From Deltaproteobacteria bacterium (GTDB taxonomy: Bacteria > Desulfobacterota > Desulfobacteria > Desulfobacterales > Desulfatibacillaceae), in NCBI GenBank assembly GCA_016235345.1, contig JACRLG010000015.1, forward strand, positions 124,001 through 188,000: 64,000 nucleotides of DNA, given 5' to 3'. Positions 26,179 to 35,241 of the stretch are shown piece after piece. The notes under the pieces are model-generated. The model was given only the letters and a program-made list of their open reading frames with translations, had not been told where the DNA came from and did no database searches. Numbering within the stretch: the stretch's first letter is position 1; each line of letters starts with the position of its first letter. The position numbers and the translations under genes were made by a program.

Positions 26179-27164
26179 GGCAGGGCCCTCCGTGAAACCG
26201 CGAGAATTTCCAGAAGAGCCAAAATCAGGGCCGGGATCAGGAAAATGGGAAAAAGCTCGCGGTAATGGGAATACTCCTTAACCTTCACCTCGCTCTTTTC
26301 CGCCTTGTCGATCTCTTTGTAAATGCTTTCAAGGGTTTCGGTGTCCCCGGCATAGAAATACCGGCCATTGCCTATGACTGCGATCTCCTTTAAGAGCTTG
26401 TCGTCGAAGTCCACGTTCTGGTAAATCATGCGGTCCCCGAAAAGGCCGGGAACCCTGAACGGGACCCTTCCGTAGGTGCCCACCCCTATGGTGTAAATCT
26501 TCATTCCCAGGGCGGCCAGGGCGCTGGCTGCATCCCTTGCCTCAAGGGTCCCGGCGTTCTGGCGTCCGTCCGTGAGAAGTATGATGATTTTGGTGGGCGC
26601 GGACACGGCCTTCATGCGTTTTCCCGAAAGGGCCAGGGCGTCGCCTATGGCCGTGGTGTCGCCAGCCATGCCCACAGAAAGCCGGTCCACCAGAGACAGC
26701 AGAAGGCCCTTGTCCAGGGTTAGCGGGGCCTGGGTATAGGCCTGGCTGCCGAAGACGACCAGTCCCATCCTGTCGTGGGCGCGCTTTTTCACGAAATCGT
26801 GCAGCACCTTCTTGACCGCCGTAAGCCGCTCCACGGGCTGGCCGTCGATGTTGAAATCCATGCCGCGCATGGAGCCGGACGTATCGATGCAGAGCATTAT
26901 GTCGACGCCGGAGTCGCTTACTTCGCGGGTAAGGGTGTAAGTCTGGGGCCTTGCCGCCGATAAAACCAAAAAAACGAGAACCGCCGTGCGCAGAAAAAGG
27001 GGAAGCCTGGCCCTTAACGCTGACATCCGGTCCGCAAGCGGTTTCAGCCTCGCCGCAGAGGGAAAGGCCACCGAAGACGGCCTGGACAAAAGCCGCCAGA
27101 CAAGAAAGCCGGCCACCGGCAACAGGAGCAGAAGAACCGGGAGATAGGCGAAACGGTAGCTCAT
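26175..27164 (-). CDS. batA: von Willebrand factor A domain protein BatA
   Basis: Same design as BatB: N-terminal membrane helices, a vWA domain with canonical MIDAS DTSGS (residues 94-98), then GDTTAIGDALALSG and ILLTDGRQNAGTL, and a C-terminal membrane helix (ELFPIFLIPALILALLEIL). The length is 329 aa. Overlaps both neighbours by 4 nt, so the operon is tightly coupled. BatA and BatB probably form a membrane complex served by the MoxR AAA+ ATPase, a pairing known for MoxR-vWA systems. Confidence 0.9.
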   Translation of the reverse strand: MSYRFAYLPVLLLLLPVAGFLVWRLLSRPSSVAFPSAARLKPLADRMSALRARLPLFLRTAVLVFLVLSAARPQTYTLTREVSDSGVDIMLCIDTSGSMRGMDFNIDGQPVERLTAVKKVLHDFVKKRAHDRMGLVVFGSQAYTQAPLTLDKGLLLSLVDRLSVGMAGDTTAIGDALALSGKRMKAVSAPTKIIILLTDGRQNAGTLEARDAASALAALGMKIYTIGVGTYGRVPFRVPGLFGDRMIYQNVDFDDKLLKEIAVIGNGRYFYAGDTETLESIYKEIDKAEKSEVKVKEYSHYRELFPIFLIPALILALLEILAVSRRALP

Positions 27165-28147
27165 GGCCGGGCCTCCCCCGGCTGGGGCAGTGCAGCCCCG
27201 TCCGTAAGAGCGGGCCGGGTGGCTTCCACGTAGGCGCGCACCCTCGCCACCTGTTCCGCCCGGTCCTTCACGCTCGGAAGGTGTTCGGCGAACTTCACCA
27301 TGTCCATTGCTCTCAGTACCGGCAGTATCTCCCTGTCTTCGGCAAGGGAGGCTGCCGCAGATATTTCCTCGAAGGTCATCTCGGCAGCCGGAAAATCCCT
27401 GATCGACCCCATGTAGGTCCGCAGTATGGCCGAAAGCCTGAACGCGAAAACCTTGGCGGAAAGCGTGTCATCGTCCTCAAGCCGGGCAAGCGCGAACAGG
27501 GCCGCCTCGTGCGGGGCGATGGTGTGAACGGAAATGAATTTCTTTTTCCTGCGCGAAAAAAACCTCCACAACAGAAACGAGGCCAGAAGCAAGGCAAGAA
27601 CAGCCGAGGCGATTATAACCTGCCTCTTGTAGGCGAAACCAACCGGCAAAAGCTCCTTCATGGGCCTTGGCGACTGGGCTTTTGGATCGGAGGCAAGGGC
27701 CGTGGTGACGGAGATGGCTGCTGGCTCGCTTAGAAGGGTGCGCCTTTTTCCGTCCTTGTCCGCGTATTCCAGGATCAGCGGCCCAACCCGGAAGGAGCCA
27801 AGGGTATCGGCAAGAAAAGTGAGGGAAAGGCCGGAATCGGTTTTTTTGACATCAAGCGGCGCGCCCGGAATGCCGGAAATCCTGGGCGGATCATCCAGCA
27901 CGGCCTTTTCCGGCAGGCTGAATGAAAGCAGAAGATTTACTGTGTCGCCCGCCTCGACGGTTTTTGAGGCGAACCTGGCCTTCATGGGAAGCGGGGCCGG
28001 GGCCGCCGGGGATTTGGCCTCAACCGGGCTTGCGCCGACGGGTTGGGCCGGAGCGGAAGCTGCGGGGACTTCGGGCGCTCCGAAAACAGGGGAAACCGTT
28101 GCCAGGAAAAGGAGCGACATAATAAGGGTGAGACGCATTTTCCTCAT
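27161..28147 (-). CDS. Bat-operon membrane protein with BatD/DUF4381-like features
   Basis: Signal peptide (LIMSLLFLATVSPVFGAP), an Ala/Pro-rich linker (about residues 25-53), a beta-rich domain resembling an oxygen-tolerance repeat (ARFASKTVEAGDTVNLLLSF), one transmembrane helix (about 175-193) and a cytoplasmic helical domain (PHEAALFALARLEDDDTLSAK, FAFRLSAILRTYMG) as in DUF4381 proteins. It lies between the DUF58 gene and batA, overlapping both (ATGA at 28144-28147). It is effectively a second, shorter BatD-type subunit. Function is inferred from position. Confidence 0.78.
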   Translation of the reverse strand: MRKMRLTLIMSLLFLATVSPVFGAPEVPAASAPAQPVGASPVEAKSPAAPAPLPMKARFASKTVEAGDTVNLLLSFSLPEKAVLDDPPRISGIPGAPLDVKKTDSGLSLTFLADTLGSFRVGPLILEYADKDGKRRTLLSEPAAISVTTALASDPKAQSPRPMKELLPVGFAYKRQVIIASAVLALLLASFLLWRFFSRRKKKFISVHTIAPHEAALFALARLEDDDTLSAKVFAFRLSAILRTYMGSIRDFPAAEMTFEEISAAASLAEDREILPVLRAMDMVKFAEHLPSVKDRAEQVARVRAYVEATRPALTDGAALPQPGEARP

Positions 28148-29052
28148 CTGCGCCCCTCCCTTTTCCTGAAGTAGGCGGCTAAAGGCTCCACCACGGATTC
28201 CATGCGGGTGGAAAGGTCCACCACAGGAACCCCGTTGCGGGCGAAAAGCTGGTTGAACTCTATCTCGCGTTTCTTGGCGTCCGCCGCGTAGCGGGCGCGA
28301 AGCCGACGGTTGCCGGTGTCCGCCACCGTTAAAAGCCCTGTTTCCGGGTCGGAAAACCAGGCAAGGCCCACTTCGGGAAGAACCGTCTCCGCAGGATCGG
28401 AGACCCTTACCACGGTGAGGTCATGCTTGCGGGCCGTAAGTGACAAGGCCGTGGCAAACCGCTGGTCAGGACCGGGCACGATGAAATCGCTTATCAGAAA
28501 AACTATGGCCCGCCTTCTCACCACCCGGTTTAAGGTGTCAAGGGCCGCGCTGATGTCCGTGGCCCCTTCGGGTTTCTTGGCGAAGATTTCCCTTATCATG
28601 CGCCAAACGTGGCCCGGACCCTTTCGCGGGGGGATGAAGCGGTCAACCTGGCCGGAAAAAAGCACAGCCCCAACCTTGTCGTTGGTGCGCACGGCGGTGA
28701 AGCCCAGAAGACCGGCCACTTCCGCCGCAACGTCGGCCTTGGGCCTGTTCACGGTGGCGAAGAGGTTGGATGCGGAAACGTCCACAACCAGTATCACCGT
28801 AAGCTCGCGCTCTTCGGCGAAGACCTTGACAAAGGGCCTGCCGAAGCGGGCGGTGACCTTCCAGTCTATGTCCCGCACGTCGTCGCCGTCCATGTATTCC
28901 CGCACTTCCAGGAATTCCATGCCCTTGCCCCTGAAGGCGCTGACGTACTGGCCCGCGAACACCTCGTTGGCCATATGCCGGGTGCGGAAATGAAACCTCT
29001 GGACCTTGCTTATGAGCTCCTTCGGGAGGGACGCGGCGTCCGGCGATTCCAT
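28144..29052 (-). CDS. DUF58 domain protein of the MoxR/Bat operon
   Basis: Cytoplasmic protein carrying the DUF58 signature (GKGMEFLEVREYMDGDDVRDIDWKVTARFGRPFVKVFAEERE), followed by a degenerate vWA-like fold (ILVVDVSASNLFATVNRPK). DUF58 proteins almost always accompany MoxR and vWA proteins. I used ATG 29052, with GGAG 9 nt upstream. A GTG at 29118 (MTVFFGRKKK...) has a comparable GGAG and is a real alternative; the frame is open to 29262, but the far upstream residues do not look coding. A structured repeat and about 200 bp separate it from moxR. Confidence 0.88.
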   Translation of the reverse strand: MESPDAASLPKELISKVQRFHFRTRHMANEVFAGQYVSAFRGKGMEFLEVREYMDGDDVRDIDWKVTARFGRPFVKVFAEERELTVILVVDVSASNLFATVNRPKADVAAEVAGLLGFTAVRTNDKVGAVLFSGQVDRFIPPRKGPGHVWRMIREIFAKKPEGATDISAALDTLNRVVRRRAIVFLISDFIVPGPDQRFATALSLTARKHDLTVVRVSDPAETVLPEVGLAWFSDPETGLLTVADTGNRRLRARYAADAKKREIEFNQLFARNGVPVVDLSTRMESVVEPLAAYFRKREGRR

Positions 29053-29257
29053 AGGGCTGTACTCCACCCTTGGAACCGTTTCGCCGCCCGCGACTTTTTT
29101 CTTTCTTCCGAAAAACACGGTCTTTGTCTCCGTAGAGCCCCGCGCTTTTAACGCCGCTTTAAATCCCGTCAACCCGCAAAAAGCTGTTTCATCTAAATCT
29201 GATTCAGCACCGTAAGGGCGTGTACAAGCGAAAGCTCCAAAATATTCCGGCAAACAG

Positions 29258-29384
29258 CCCAAGTGGTCTGAAAACGATGAAATGCAAGGAAGGCGAGCCT
29301 AAAAGGAGGGAGCGTACGCTGTTGTACGTGACCGACTTTTAGGGGATGCCTGACACCGCAGTTCGCGTTTTCAGACCACTTGGG
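29258..29384 (-). repeat. Stop-codon-tethered structured repeat, copy 5 (after moxR)
   Basis: Outer arms 29366-29384 and 29258-29276 form a perfect 19-bp stem starting at the base next to the moxR TGA (29385-29387). Inner stems are AGGC/GCCT and CCTAAAAG/CTTTTAGG; the apex is CGTAC-AACAGC-GTACG. It contains the conserved GCGAACTGC and CCTTGCATTTCATCG motifs, sense relative to moxR. It splits moxR from the rest of the Bat operon. Confidence 0.9.
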
Positions 29385-30362
29385 TCAGGGGACTTCGATG
29401 CGTTCTAAGAGTTTAGCTACAATCTGTTCGGCTGTGACCCCCTCGGCCAGGGCCTCGTAGCTCGGAATTATCCTGTGCCGCAAAACGTCCGGGGCCAGGG
29501 ATTTAACGTCCTGGGGGGTCACGTAGGCCCTACCGTTCAGGAAGGCGTGGGATCGGGCGGCGTCCGCAAGGTAGAGGGAGGCCCTTACCGATGCTCCGTA
29601 GAGTATGAACCTGTCCAGCGGCAGGCCGAAGCTTCCGGGAGCGCGGGTGGCGTGGACGAGGTTTATGATGTAGTCCCGGATTTTCTCCTCCATGTGGATG
29701 GAGGCGGCCACCTGTCGGGCCCTTAAGATGGCCGCCACGTCCACCACCGGTTTTATGGAGATGTCGCCGCCTTCCTTGCGGCGCATGATCTCTTTTTCCT
29801 CGGAGGGCGTTGGGTAGTCCACCTTTATTTTCAGCATGAAGCGGTCCACCTGGGCCTCCGGGAGCGGATAGGTGCCTTCCTGCTCTATGGGGTTCTGGGT
29901 GGCAAGGACCATGAAGGGCGTATCGAGAGAAAAGGTCGTCCCGCCTATGCTTATCTGGCGTTCGGCCATGGCTTCCAGAAGGGCGCTCTGGACCTTGGCC
30001 GGGGCGCGGTTGATTTCATCGGCGAGGATTATGTTGTGGAAAAGCGGGCCTTTCCGAATTTCAAACTGCCCCGTGTCCGGGCGGAAAATCTGGGTGCCCA
30101 GGATATCGGCGGGCAACAGGTCGGGCGTGAACTGTATGCGCACGAAATCGGCGTGAATGGCCGAGGCCAGGGCCTTGACCGCCGTGGTCTTGGCAAGGCC
30201 CGGAAGGCCTTCCACAAGAAGGTGCCCGTCGCACAGAAGGCCGATGAGAAGCCTTTCTATTAGCGCCTTCTGGCCCACGATGACCTTTTCCACCTGAGCG
30301 GTCACATCCTTCAACACCAGGCTCTCCCGCTCCACATTTTTTGCGATTTCCTGAATTTCCAT
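29385..30362 (-). CDS. moxR: MoxR family AAA+ ATPase
   Basis: Chaperone-like AAA+ ATPase. Walker A is GLPGLAKTT (residues 52-60), Walker B is ILADEINRAPAKVQSALLEAM, sensor 1 is VLATQNPIEQEGTYPLPEAQ, and the C-terminal lid carries the sensor 2 region. The length of 325 aa is typical. ATG 30362 has GGAGG 6 nt upstream. First gene of the Bat cluster. MoxR proteins are thought to remodel or load cofactors into partners via vWA proteins; here the partners would be BatA and BatB. Confidence 0.95.
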   Translation of the reverse strand: MEIQEIAKNVERESLVLKDVTAQVEKVIVGQKALIERLLIGLLCDGHLLVEGLPGLAKTTAVKALASAIHADFVRIQFTPDLLPADILGTQIFRPDTGQFEIRKGPLFHNIILADEINRAPAKVQSALLEAMAERQISIGGTTFSLDTPFMVLATQNPIEQEGTYPLPEAQVDRFMLKIKVDYPTPSEEKEIMRRKEGGDISIKPVVDVAAILRARQVAASIHMEEKIRDYIINLVHATRAPGSFGLPLDRFILYGASVRASLYLADAARSHAFLNGRAYVTPQDVKSLAPDVLRHRIIPSYEALAEGVTAEQIVAKLLERIEVP

Positions 30363-30467
30363 CCACCGCCTCCGAATAAAACGAATTGAATTTGTTGCGG
30401 ATAGCCCCCCAAAAACCGGTAGAAACATAAGTCCGGCGCATCTTTATGTCAATACTTTCCACTCCCG

Positions 30468-30519
30468 CCAAAAAACAAAACGGGCGGAAAAGGCGCTTAA
30501 GCCGCGCCCTCCCCGCCCG
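30468..30519 (-). terminator. Rho-independent terminator of fhs
   Basis: On the minus strand CGGGCGG (30513-30519) pairs with CCGCCCG (30481-30487), with an inner GGCGC/GCGCC stem, followed by TTTTGTTTTTT. It lies 81 nt beyond the repeat that follows the fhs stop. The rest of 30363-30600 should hold the moxR promoter; I cannot pick one confidently. Confidence 0.75.
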
Positions 30520-30600
30520 ATCACATCAACTGTCTTTTCATTCCAGCCTTTATAGCCCAGCCCGTAATTCCGTTTTGCCTTTAATCAGCCACGGACTTGA

Positions 30601-30723
30601 GGGCTGGTCGGAAACGATGAGCTGCAAGGAGGATGAGCCGGGTGCGGGCGCAAGCGTATCAAGGATACGTGCGCACCGCGCCCGGCGATATCCGACACAG
30701 CAGATCGCGTTTCAGGACAGCCC
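30601..30723 (-). repeat. Stop-codon-tethered structured repeat, copy 6 (after fhs)
   Basis: The outer arm runs into the first base of the fhs TAG (30723-30725). Arms 30708-30723 and 30601-30616 pair (GGGCTG and GAAACG) around a 4-nt mismatch. Middle stem GGAT/ATCC and inner stem GCCGGG/CCCGGC both differ from the other copies yet stay paired. The apex is CGTATC-CTT-GATACG. Sense relative to fhs. Confidence 0.87.
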
Positions 30724-32486
30724 TAGAACAAACCGGATACTTTTCCGGTTTTAACATCCACATCCACGCGGCGGAAGGCCGGGTTGGAGGCGGTTCCGGG
30801 CATGAGGCTGATTGTTCCGGCGCAGGGGCACAGGAACTTCGCGCCGGAGTAAATGAGCACGTCGCGTATGGGAAGCGTCCAGCCCTTGGGCACGCCCTTC
30901 AGTGTGGGGTCGTGGGTGAGGGAAAGGTGCGTCTTCACCATCATGGTGGCGAAATCGGCGTACTTGGGATCATTTTCCAGCATCTTGGCCTTGGCTTCAG
31001 CTTCCGGGGCCCAGGACACGCCGTCGGCTCCGTAGCATTCCTTGGCGATGAGGGCGACGCGGTCGCGGAGCTTCATCTCGATGGGGTACAGGAACTGGAA
31101 GTTGTTGCCTTCGTTGGAGGCGTCGATGACGGCGTCCGCCAGTTCGAGGGCTCCGTCGCCGCCGTTGGCCCAATGGGTGGACTTGGCGCAGCGGGCGCCT
31201 GCGGCCTCGGCTATTCTCTTCACCAGGGCGATTTCCGCGTCGGTGTCGGTGTGGAAGCAGTTGATGCAGACAACCGGGTTGATGCCTGCCCGGCGGATGG
31301 TCTTGATGTGGTGGACCATGTTCTCGCAGCCCTTTTCAACCAGGGCCAAATCTTCCTTGGTGTACTCTTCGGGAAGGGCCTTGCCCGGAACGACCTTGGG
31401 CCCGCCGCCGTGCATTTTAAGGGCGCGGATGGTGGTGGTGAGAACTGACACGTGGGGCTTCAAGCCGGAGAAGCGGCACTTGACGTTCCAGAACTTCTCG
31501 AAACCGATGTCTGCGGCGAACCCGGACTCGGTGACGTGATAGTCGAAGAGCTTCAGGCCGATGCGATCAGCGATGATGGAGCTCTGGCCCACGGCGATGT
31601 TGGCGAAGGGGCCCGCATGCACGAAGCAGGGCTGATATTCGGCCGTCGACATGATGGTGGGGTTGATGGTGTTGCGCATCCAGGCGGTCATTGCGCCGCC
31701 CACTTCCAGGTCGCCGGTTGTGACGGGCTTGCCGGACTTGTCGAAGGCAACCGTGATCTTGTCGAGACGGTCCCTAAGGTCGGCAAGGTCGCGGATGATG
31801 GAAAGGATGGCCATGCACTCGGAACCCACCGCGATGCCGAACTTGCTCTGCATGGTGTAGCCGTCGGTGCGTCCGCCAAGGCCGATGACGATGTTGCGAA
31901 GGCTCTGGGCGCAGTAGTCAATGATCCAGCCCATTTCAACGCGGGTGGGGTCTATGTCCAGGCGGCGCATCTTGGTGAGGCGCTCAAGCTGCTCGTCGTT
32001 GTAGTTGCGCTCGTGCTGCATGCGGCTGGTCATGGCCACCATGGCCAAGTTGTGGGCGTTCATGATGTCGTTGATGTCGCCGGTGAGGCCAAGGGAGAAC
32101 TCGGTCATGGGGATGAGAAGGGCGTTTCCGCCGCCTGCCGCAGTTCCCTTCACGTTCATGGTGGGGCCGCCCGAGGGCTGGCGGAGCGCGCCGCCGACGT
32201 TCAAGCCGCGCTTGCCCAGGCCTTCCATGAGGCCCACGGAGGTGGTGCTCTTGCCTTCGCCCAGGGGGGTGGGGGTGATGGCGGTGACTTCGATGTACTT
32301 GCCGTCTTCCTTGTCCTTCAGGCGCTCTATCACCTTCAGGAAGTCCACCTTGGCGAGCTTGCCCATGGGAAGGATTTCGTCCTTCTGAAGGCCGAGCTTG
32401 TTCTGCCAGTCTTCGGGGGTGGGCATGTTCACTTCGGCAAGTTCGGAAATCTGCCAGTCAGCCAGTTTGGTCGCATCGTACGCCAT
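30723..32486 (-). CDS. fhs: Formate-tetrahydrofolate ligase
   Basis: ATP-dependent formation of 10-formyl-THF from formate; first methyl-branch step of the Wood-Ljungdahl pathway and a one-carbon entry point. The P-loop-like [20 protein letters not shown] lies near residue 75, followed by [20 protein letters not shown] and [11 protein letters not shown], all family hallmarks. The length (587 aa) is at the upper end of normal. The start has GGAGAGGAAG upstream. Monocistronic: a structured repeat then a terminator follow. In a sulfate reducer it could work either oxidatively or reductively; the window has no other pathway genes. Confidence 0.98.
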   Translation of the reverse strand: MAYDATKLADWQISELAEVNMPTPEDWQNKLGLQKDEILPMGKLAKVDFLKVIERLKDKEDGKYIEVTAITPTPLGEGKSTTSVGLMEGLGKRGLNVGGALRQPSGGPTMNVKGTAAGGGNALLIPMTEFSLGLTGDINDIMNAHNLAMVAMTSRMQHERNYNDEQLERLTKMRRLDIDPTRVEMGWIIDYCAQSLRNIVIGLGGRTDGYTMQSKFGIAVGSECMAILSIIRDLADLRDRLDKITVAFDKSGKPVTTGDLEVGGAMTAWMRNTINPTIMSTAEYQPCFVHAGPFANIAVGQSSIIADRIGLKLFDYHVTESGFAADIGFEKFWNVKCRFSGLKPHVSVLTTTIRALKMHGGGPKVVPGKALPEEYTKEDLALVEKGCENMVHHIKTIRRAGINPVVCINCFHTDTDAEIALVKRIAEAAGARCAKSTHWANGGDGALELADAVIDASNEGNNFQFLYPIEMKLRDRVALIAKECYGADGVSWAPEAEAKAKMLENDPKYADFATMMVKTHLSLTHDPTLKGVPKGWTLPIRDVLIYSGAKFLCPCAGTISLMPGTASNPAFRRVDVDVKTGKVSGLF

Positions 32487-32715
32487 GGTTCTTCCTCTCC
32501 TTCACAGGGCGGCCTGCCGCCACAGCCGAAAACCGGCTGATCGGTCAGGCCCGGTATGGGGTTTTTACGTTTCGCGGGCCTTATTGTTCACAGGCCCCCG
32601 ATTGCCTTCCGATAAAACGCGGAATTCCCTTATCATGCGATTTTTCGTTTGACAAGACGCAGCTTGGCGATTCTGTAAAATTTACACTCGCCTTGGAACC
32701 GAAGCCCGTCAAAGT

Positions 32716-34692
32716 TCAGGCAAGGGCCAGGGAAATTTCCAGGGCTCTTGGATCGGCCTTTTTCACCACCACGAAAATCTCGTCCTGGGGCGCGAGATGC
32801 TTTACGCCGGTTAATGTGGCCTCCATCATGACGTCAGTGAGGAGAACCACCGTCCTGTCCCTTCGCTGCTCCAGGACCAGGGCGTGCTCCTTGGCGCCCA
32901 TGCGCTTTTCCAGGTACTTGATTATCCAGTACTTGACCCTTGAGCCCTGAAGCTGCACCACTCTGGAAAGGGGCTCCTGGGTGTTGACGATTATGTCTTC
33001 GATCTCACGCCTTGAAGACGGTTTCTCGATTCCCAGGACCGCGCGTATCTGGCGCTGGGTCACAAGGTCGAAGTATTTTCGTATCGGGCTTGTGGCGGTT
33101 ACGTAGGCCTCAACACCAAGGCCGGAATGGGACGCGGGTTCGGGGGAGAGAAGGAACCTCGAAAGGTGTTTCCGCTGCATCCAGTTTTCGAAAAGGGTCC
33201 CCTCGTCACGTGAAAAGAGCCTCTGCTTGGGTTCGGGCTGGGACCGGAAAACCGCCGGGCACCGGTTTTGCGCCAGAAACTTGGCCATGAGGCGGTTTCC
33301 CAGGATCATGAACTCCGAAACCAGCATCCGGCTGACGCTTTCCCGGTTGATGCGGTGAACCCCCACCTCCCGGAATTCATCCACCCACACGTTGACCTCA
33401 GGGAGGGTGATGTTGACAGCGCCCGCGTTCAGCCGAGCCTCCCTGAGTTTTTTGGCCAGTACCGAAAGGACGATTATCTCCTTGTCTGCGTCGCTCATTA
33501 TATTGGCGTCGTAGTAGGTGAGCTGGCGGCGCACCCTGATGAGGCTTGGAACGACCTCGAATTCCACAACCTCGGCTTCGGGGGTGACCAGGGCCATGAC
33601 GGATATAGCGGGCCGGACGCTGTCCGCCTTGAGACTTAGGAGCCCTTCGGCCAGGTTCGGGGGAAGCATGGGGATTTTCTGATCGGGAAGATATATGGAA
33701 CTGGCGCGGAGTTGGGCCTCTGCGTCCAGTTCGGAGCCCTTCTGGATGAAGTGGGCCACATCCGATATGTGAATGCCCACCCGGTACGAGTCGCCGTCCG
33801 TCTGAAGGCTTAAGGCGTCGTCGAAATCGCTCGTTGCCTGGCCGTCTATGGTGATTATGGGAAGCCCGGTGAAGTCGCGCCTTTCGCAGTGCTCGGTGAA
33901 AAGGCCGGGAGAAGCCGAAAGGCTCGCCGAGGCTTCCCTTGCAGCCTCGGAAAAGGCCACGGGAACGCCTAAGCGAGGGATGTCCAGGTTCTCGTCCCGG
34001 TTCCATTCTCCGGTCTTGATGAGAAATTCGAAAAGGGGCGCTCCGGTTTCCAAGCCTGCCACTGAAAGAATTTCCCTGGCGGTTTCCCCGTGGTGGCTTT
34101 CCTTGTCGAACAGGTACAAATCCTTGAGAATTTCCACCGTGTCCCGGTGTTCGGGCGGCACCTCCACAACCTCTGCGCCAAGGGTCGATTTGAGCCATAG
34201 CCCGCCTTCCAGGATTCTGCGCTCGCGCGCGGCCTCCTTTTCGGCCCTTATGACCGCCTGCTCGACCTCTTCGGGTGTATGCGGAAAAAAGCGGGTGACG
34301 TCGAACCTGAAAAAAATCCGGTCCTCGAAAAGCGCCCTTATGACGGCTGAGACCCGGTCATGGTCGGGAGGCGGGGGAAAGCTGAAGGAGGCCAGGGTTT
34401 CCGCGTCCATCCATTCGTTTTCGGTGTGGAGGGATTCCCAGAGTTCCTCAACGTTGACATCTTTTTTCAGGGACTCGCGGGCACGCGCGGTTCCGGCCAG
34501 TATTGCGGCCATGCGGTCCCGTCCCATGGCAGGGTCCAGCCGTCCCGACTCACCGAACAGACGGTTTTCGGACACGGAGACTTCCCTGTTGGATTCCGTG
34601 ATGAGCCGCACTTTCTGCTTCTTGGCCTGTACAACCGCTGCGCAGATGATTTTTTTGCGGTCAATATATTCTACGATAGTTCCGACTTCCAT
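32716..34692 (-). CDS. RNase II/R family 3'-5' exoribonuclease
   Basis: Degrades single-stranded RNA processively. The RNB catalytic domain begins near residue 275 with the metal-binding pattern TIDGQATSDFDDALSL and RVGIHISDVAHFI, and continues to the ATSPIRKYFDLVTQRQI signature. The N-terminal region (1-270) lacks a clear cold-shock domain and is helical, as in the shorter cyanobacterial-type RNase II. The C-terminal OB fold is short. Length 658 aa. I left the symbol empty because rnb versus rnr cannot be decided here. Not obviously in an operon. Confidence 0.9.
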   Translation of the reverse strand: MEVGTIVEYIDRKKIICAAVVQAKKQKVRLITESNREVSVSENRLFGESGRLDPAMGRDRMAAILAGTARARESLKKDVNVEELWESLHTENEWMDAETLASFSFPPPPDHDRVSAVIRALFEDRIFFRFDVTRFFPHTPEEVEQAVIRAEKEAARERRILEGGLWLKSTLGAEVVEVPPEHRDTVEILKDLYLFDKESHHGETAREILSVAGLETGAPLFEFLIKTGEWNRDENLDIPRLGVPVAFSEAAREASASLSASPGLFTEHCERRDFTGLPIITIDGQATSDFDDALSLQTDGDSYRVGIHISDVAHFIQKGSELDAEAQLRASSIYLPDQKIPMLPPNLAEGLLSLKADSVRPAISVMALVTPEAEVVEFEVVPSLIRVRRQLTYYDANIMSDADKEIIVLSVLAKKLREARLNAGAVNITLPEVNVWVDEFREVGVHRINRESVSRMLVSEFMILGNRLMAKFLAQNRCPAVFRSQPEPKQRLFSRDEGTLFENWMQRKHLSRFLLSPEPASHSGLGVEAYVTATSPIRKYFDLVTQRQIRAVLGIEKPSSRREIEDIIVNTQEPLSRVVQLQGSRVKYWIIKYLEKRMGAKEHALVLEQRRDRTVVLLTDVMMEATLTGVKHLAPQDEIFVVVKKADPRALEISLALA

Positions 34693-34874
34693 CGGCGGTA
34701 CATAGCAAGAGCCTTCATCAAAGTCAAACCGGGCGTTTGGGCGAGCCCTTAACCGGCGACTTTTTTGCCCGACAGGGCCGGGCGGCGGTCATGTCCGGGG
34801 CCTTATGATCACGGGAAACCGGGTTCGGGGACACATCGTACCATTCGGCTGCGATATTCGTCAGTATCGGCACG

Positions 34875-35150
34875 TCAACGGGGGCGGATTCCGGTCTGCT
34901 GTTCCCATTTGGATAGTACGGCATCGAATCGGCGTTGATGTTCCTCCTGCATTGTAATAATTTTTTCGGATTTTTTTTGAAGATTTTCATTAGCATCTAT
35001 TTGAGCATTCATTTTTATATAGTATGAATTTGTCATATCTTGTGATGAAGACTTATACTGATGCATTATAATTATATATGTAAACATAAGAATAATGCTG
35101 AATGATGCAGACTTCAAAATGAACAAGGCTATACTTTTAATTACTGACAT
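34875..35150 (-). CDS. Small AT-rich protein with a membrane anchor and coiled coil
   Basis: I do not recognise the family. It has 91 aa from ATG 35150 (AGGAG upstream). One transmembrane helix (about residues 4-30, IALFILKSASFSIILMFTYI) is followed by a polar, probably coiled-coil segment (NAQIDANENLQKKSEKIITMQEEHQRRF). Base composition is far more AT-rich than the flanking exonuclease and comF genes, as for the orphan at 11999-12523. Downstream (34693-34874) I see no gene. Confidence 0.6.
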   Translation of the reverse strand: MSVIKSIALFILKSASFSIILMFTYIIIMHQYKSSSQDMTNSYYIKMNAQIDANENLQKKSEKIITMQEEHQRRFDAVLSKWEQQTGIRPR

Positions 35151-35241
35151 GGAAATTCTCCTTTCAATTTCAGAAAATGTCATAACTAACCTCACCATAG
35201 AGTTGTTAAGTTAAGGGCATTTTAAGCGCAGCAGTTCATTA

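Noticed and set aside
29258-29384. Reading the repeats as Rho-independent terminators
   Set aside because: No T-run follows the outer 3' arm in the gene sense, copies lie between genes that appear co-transcribed, and true terminators occur 70-80 nt downstream in two cases.
31452-32540. Long plus-strand frame opposite fhs (362 codons)
   Set aside because: Shadow of fhs caused by GC-rich codon bias; no family resemblance.
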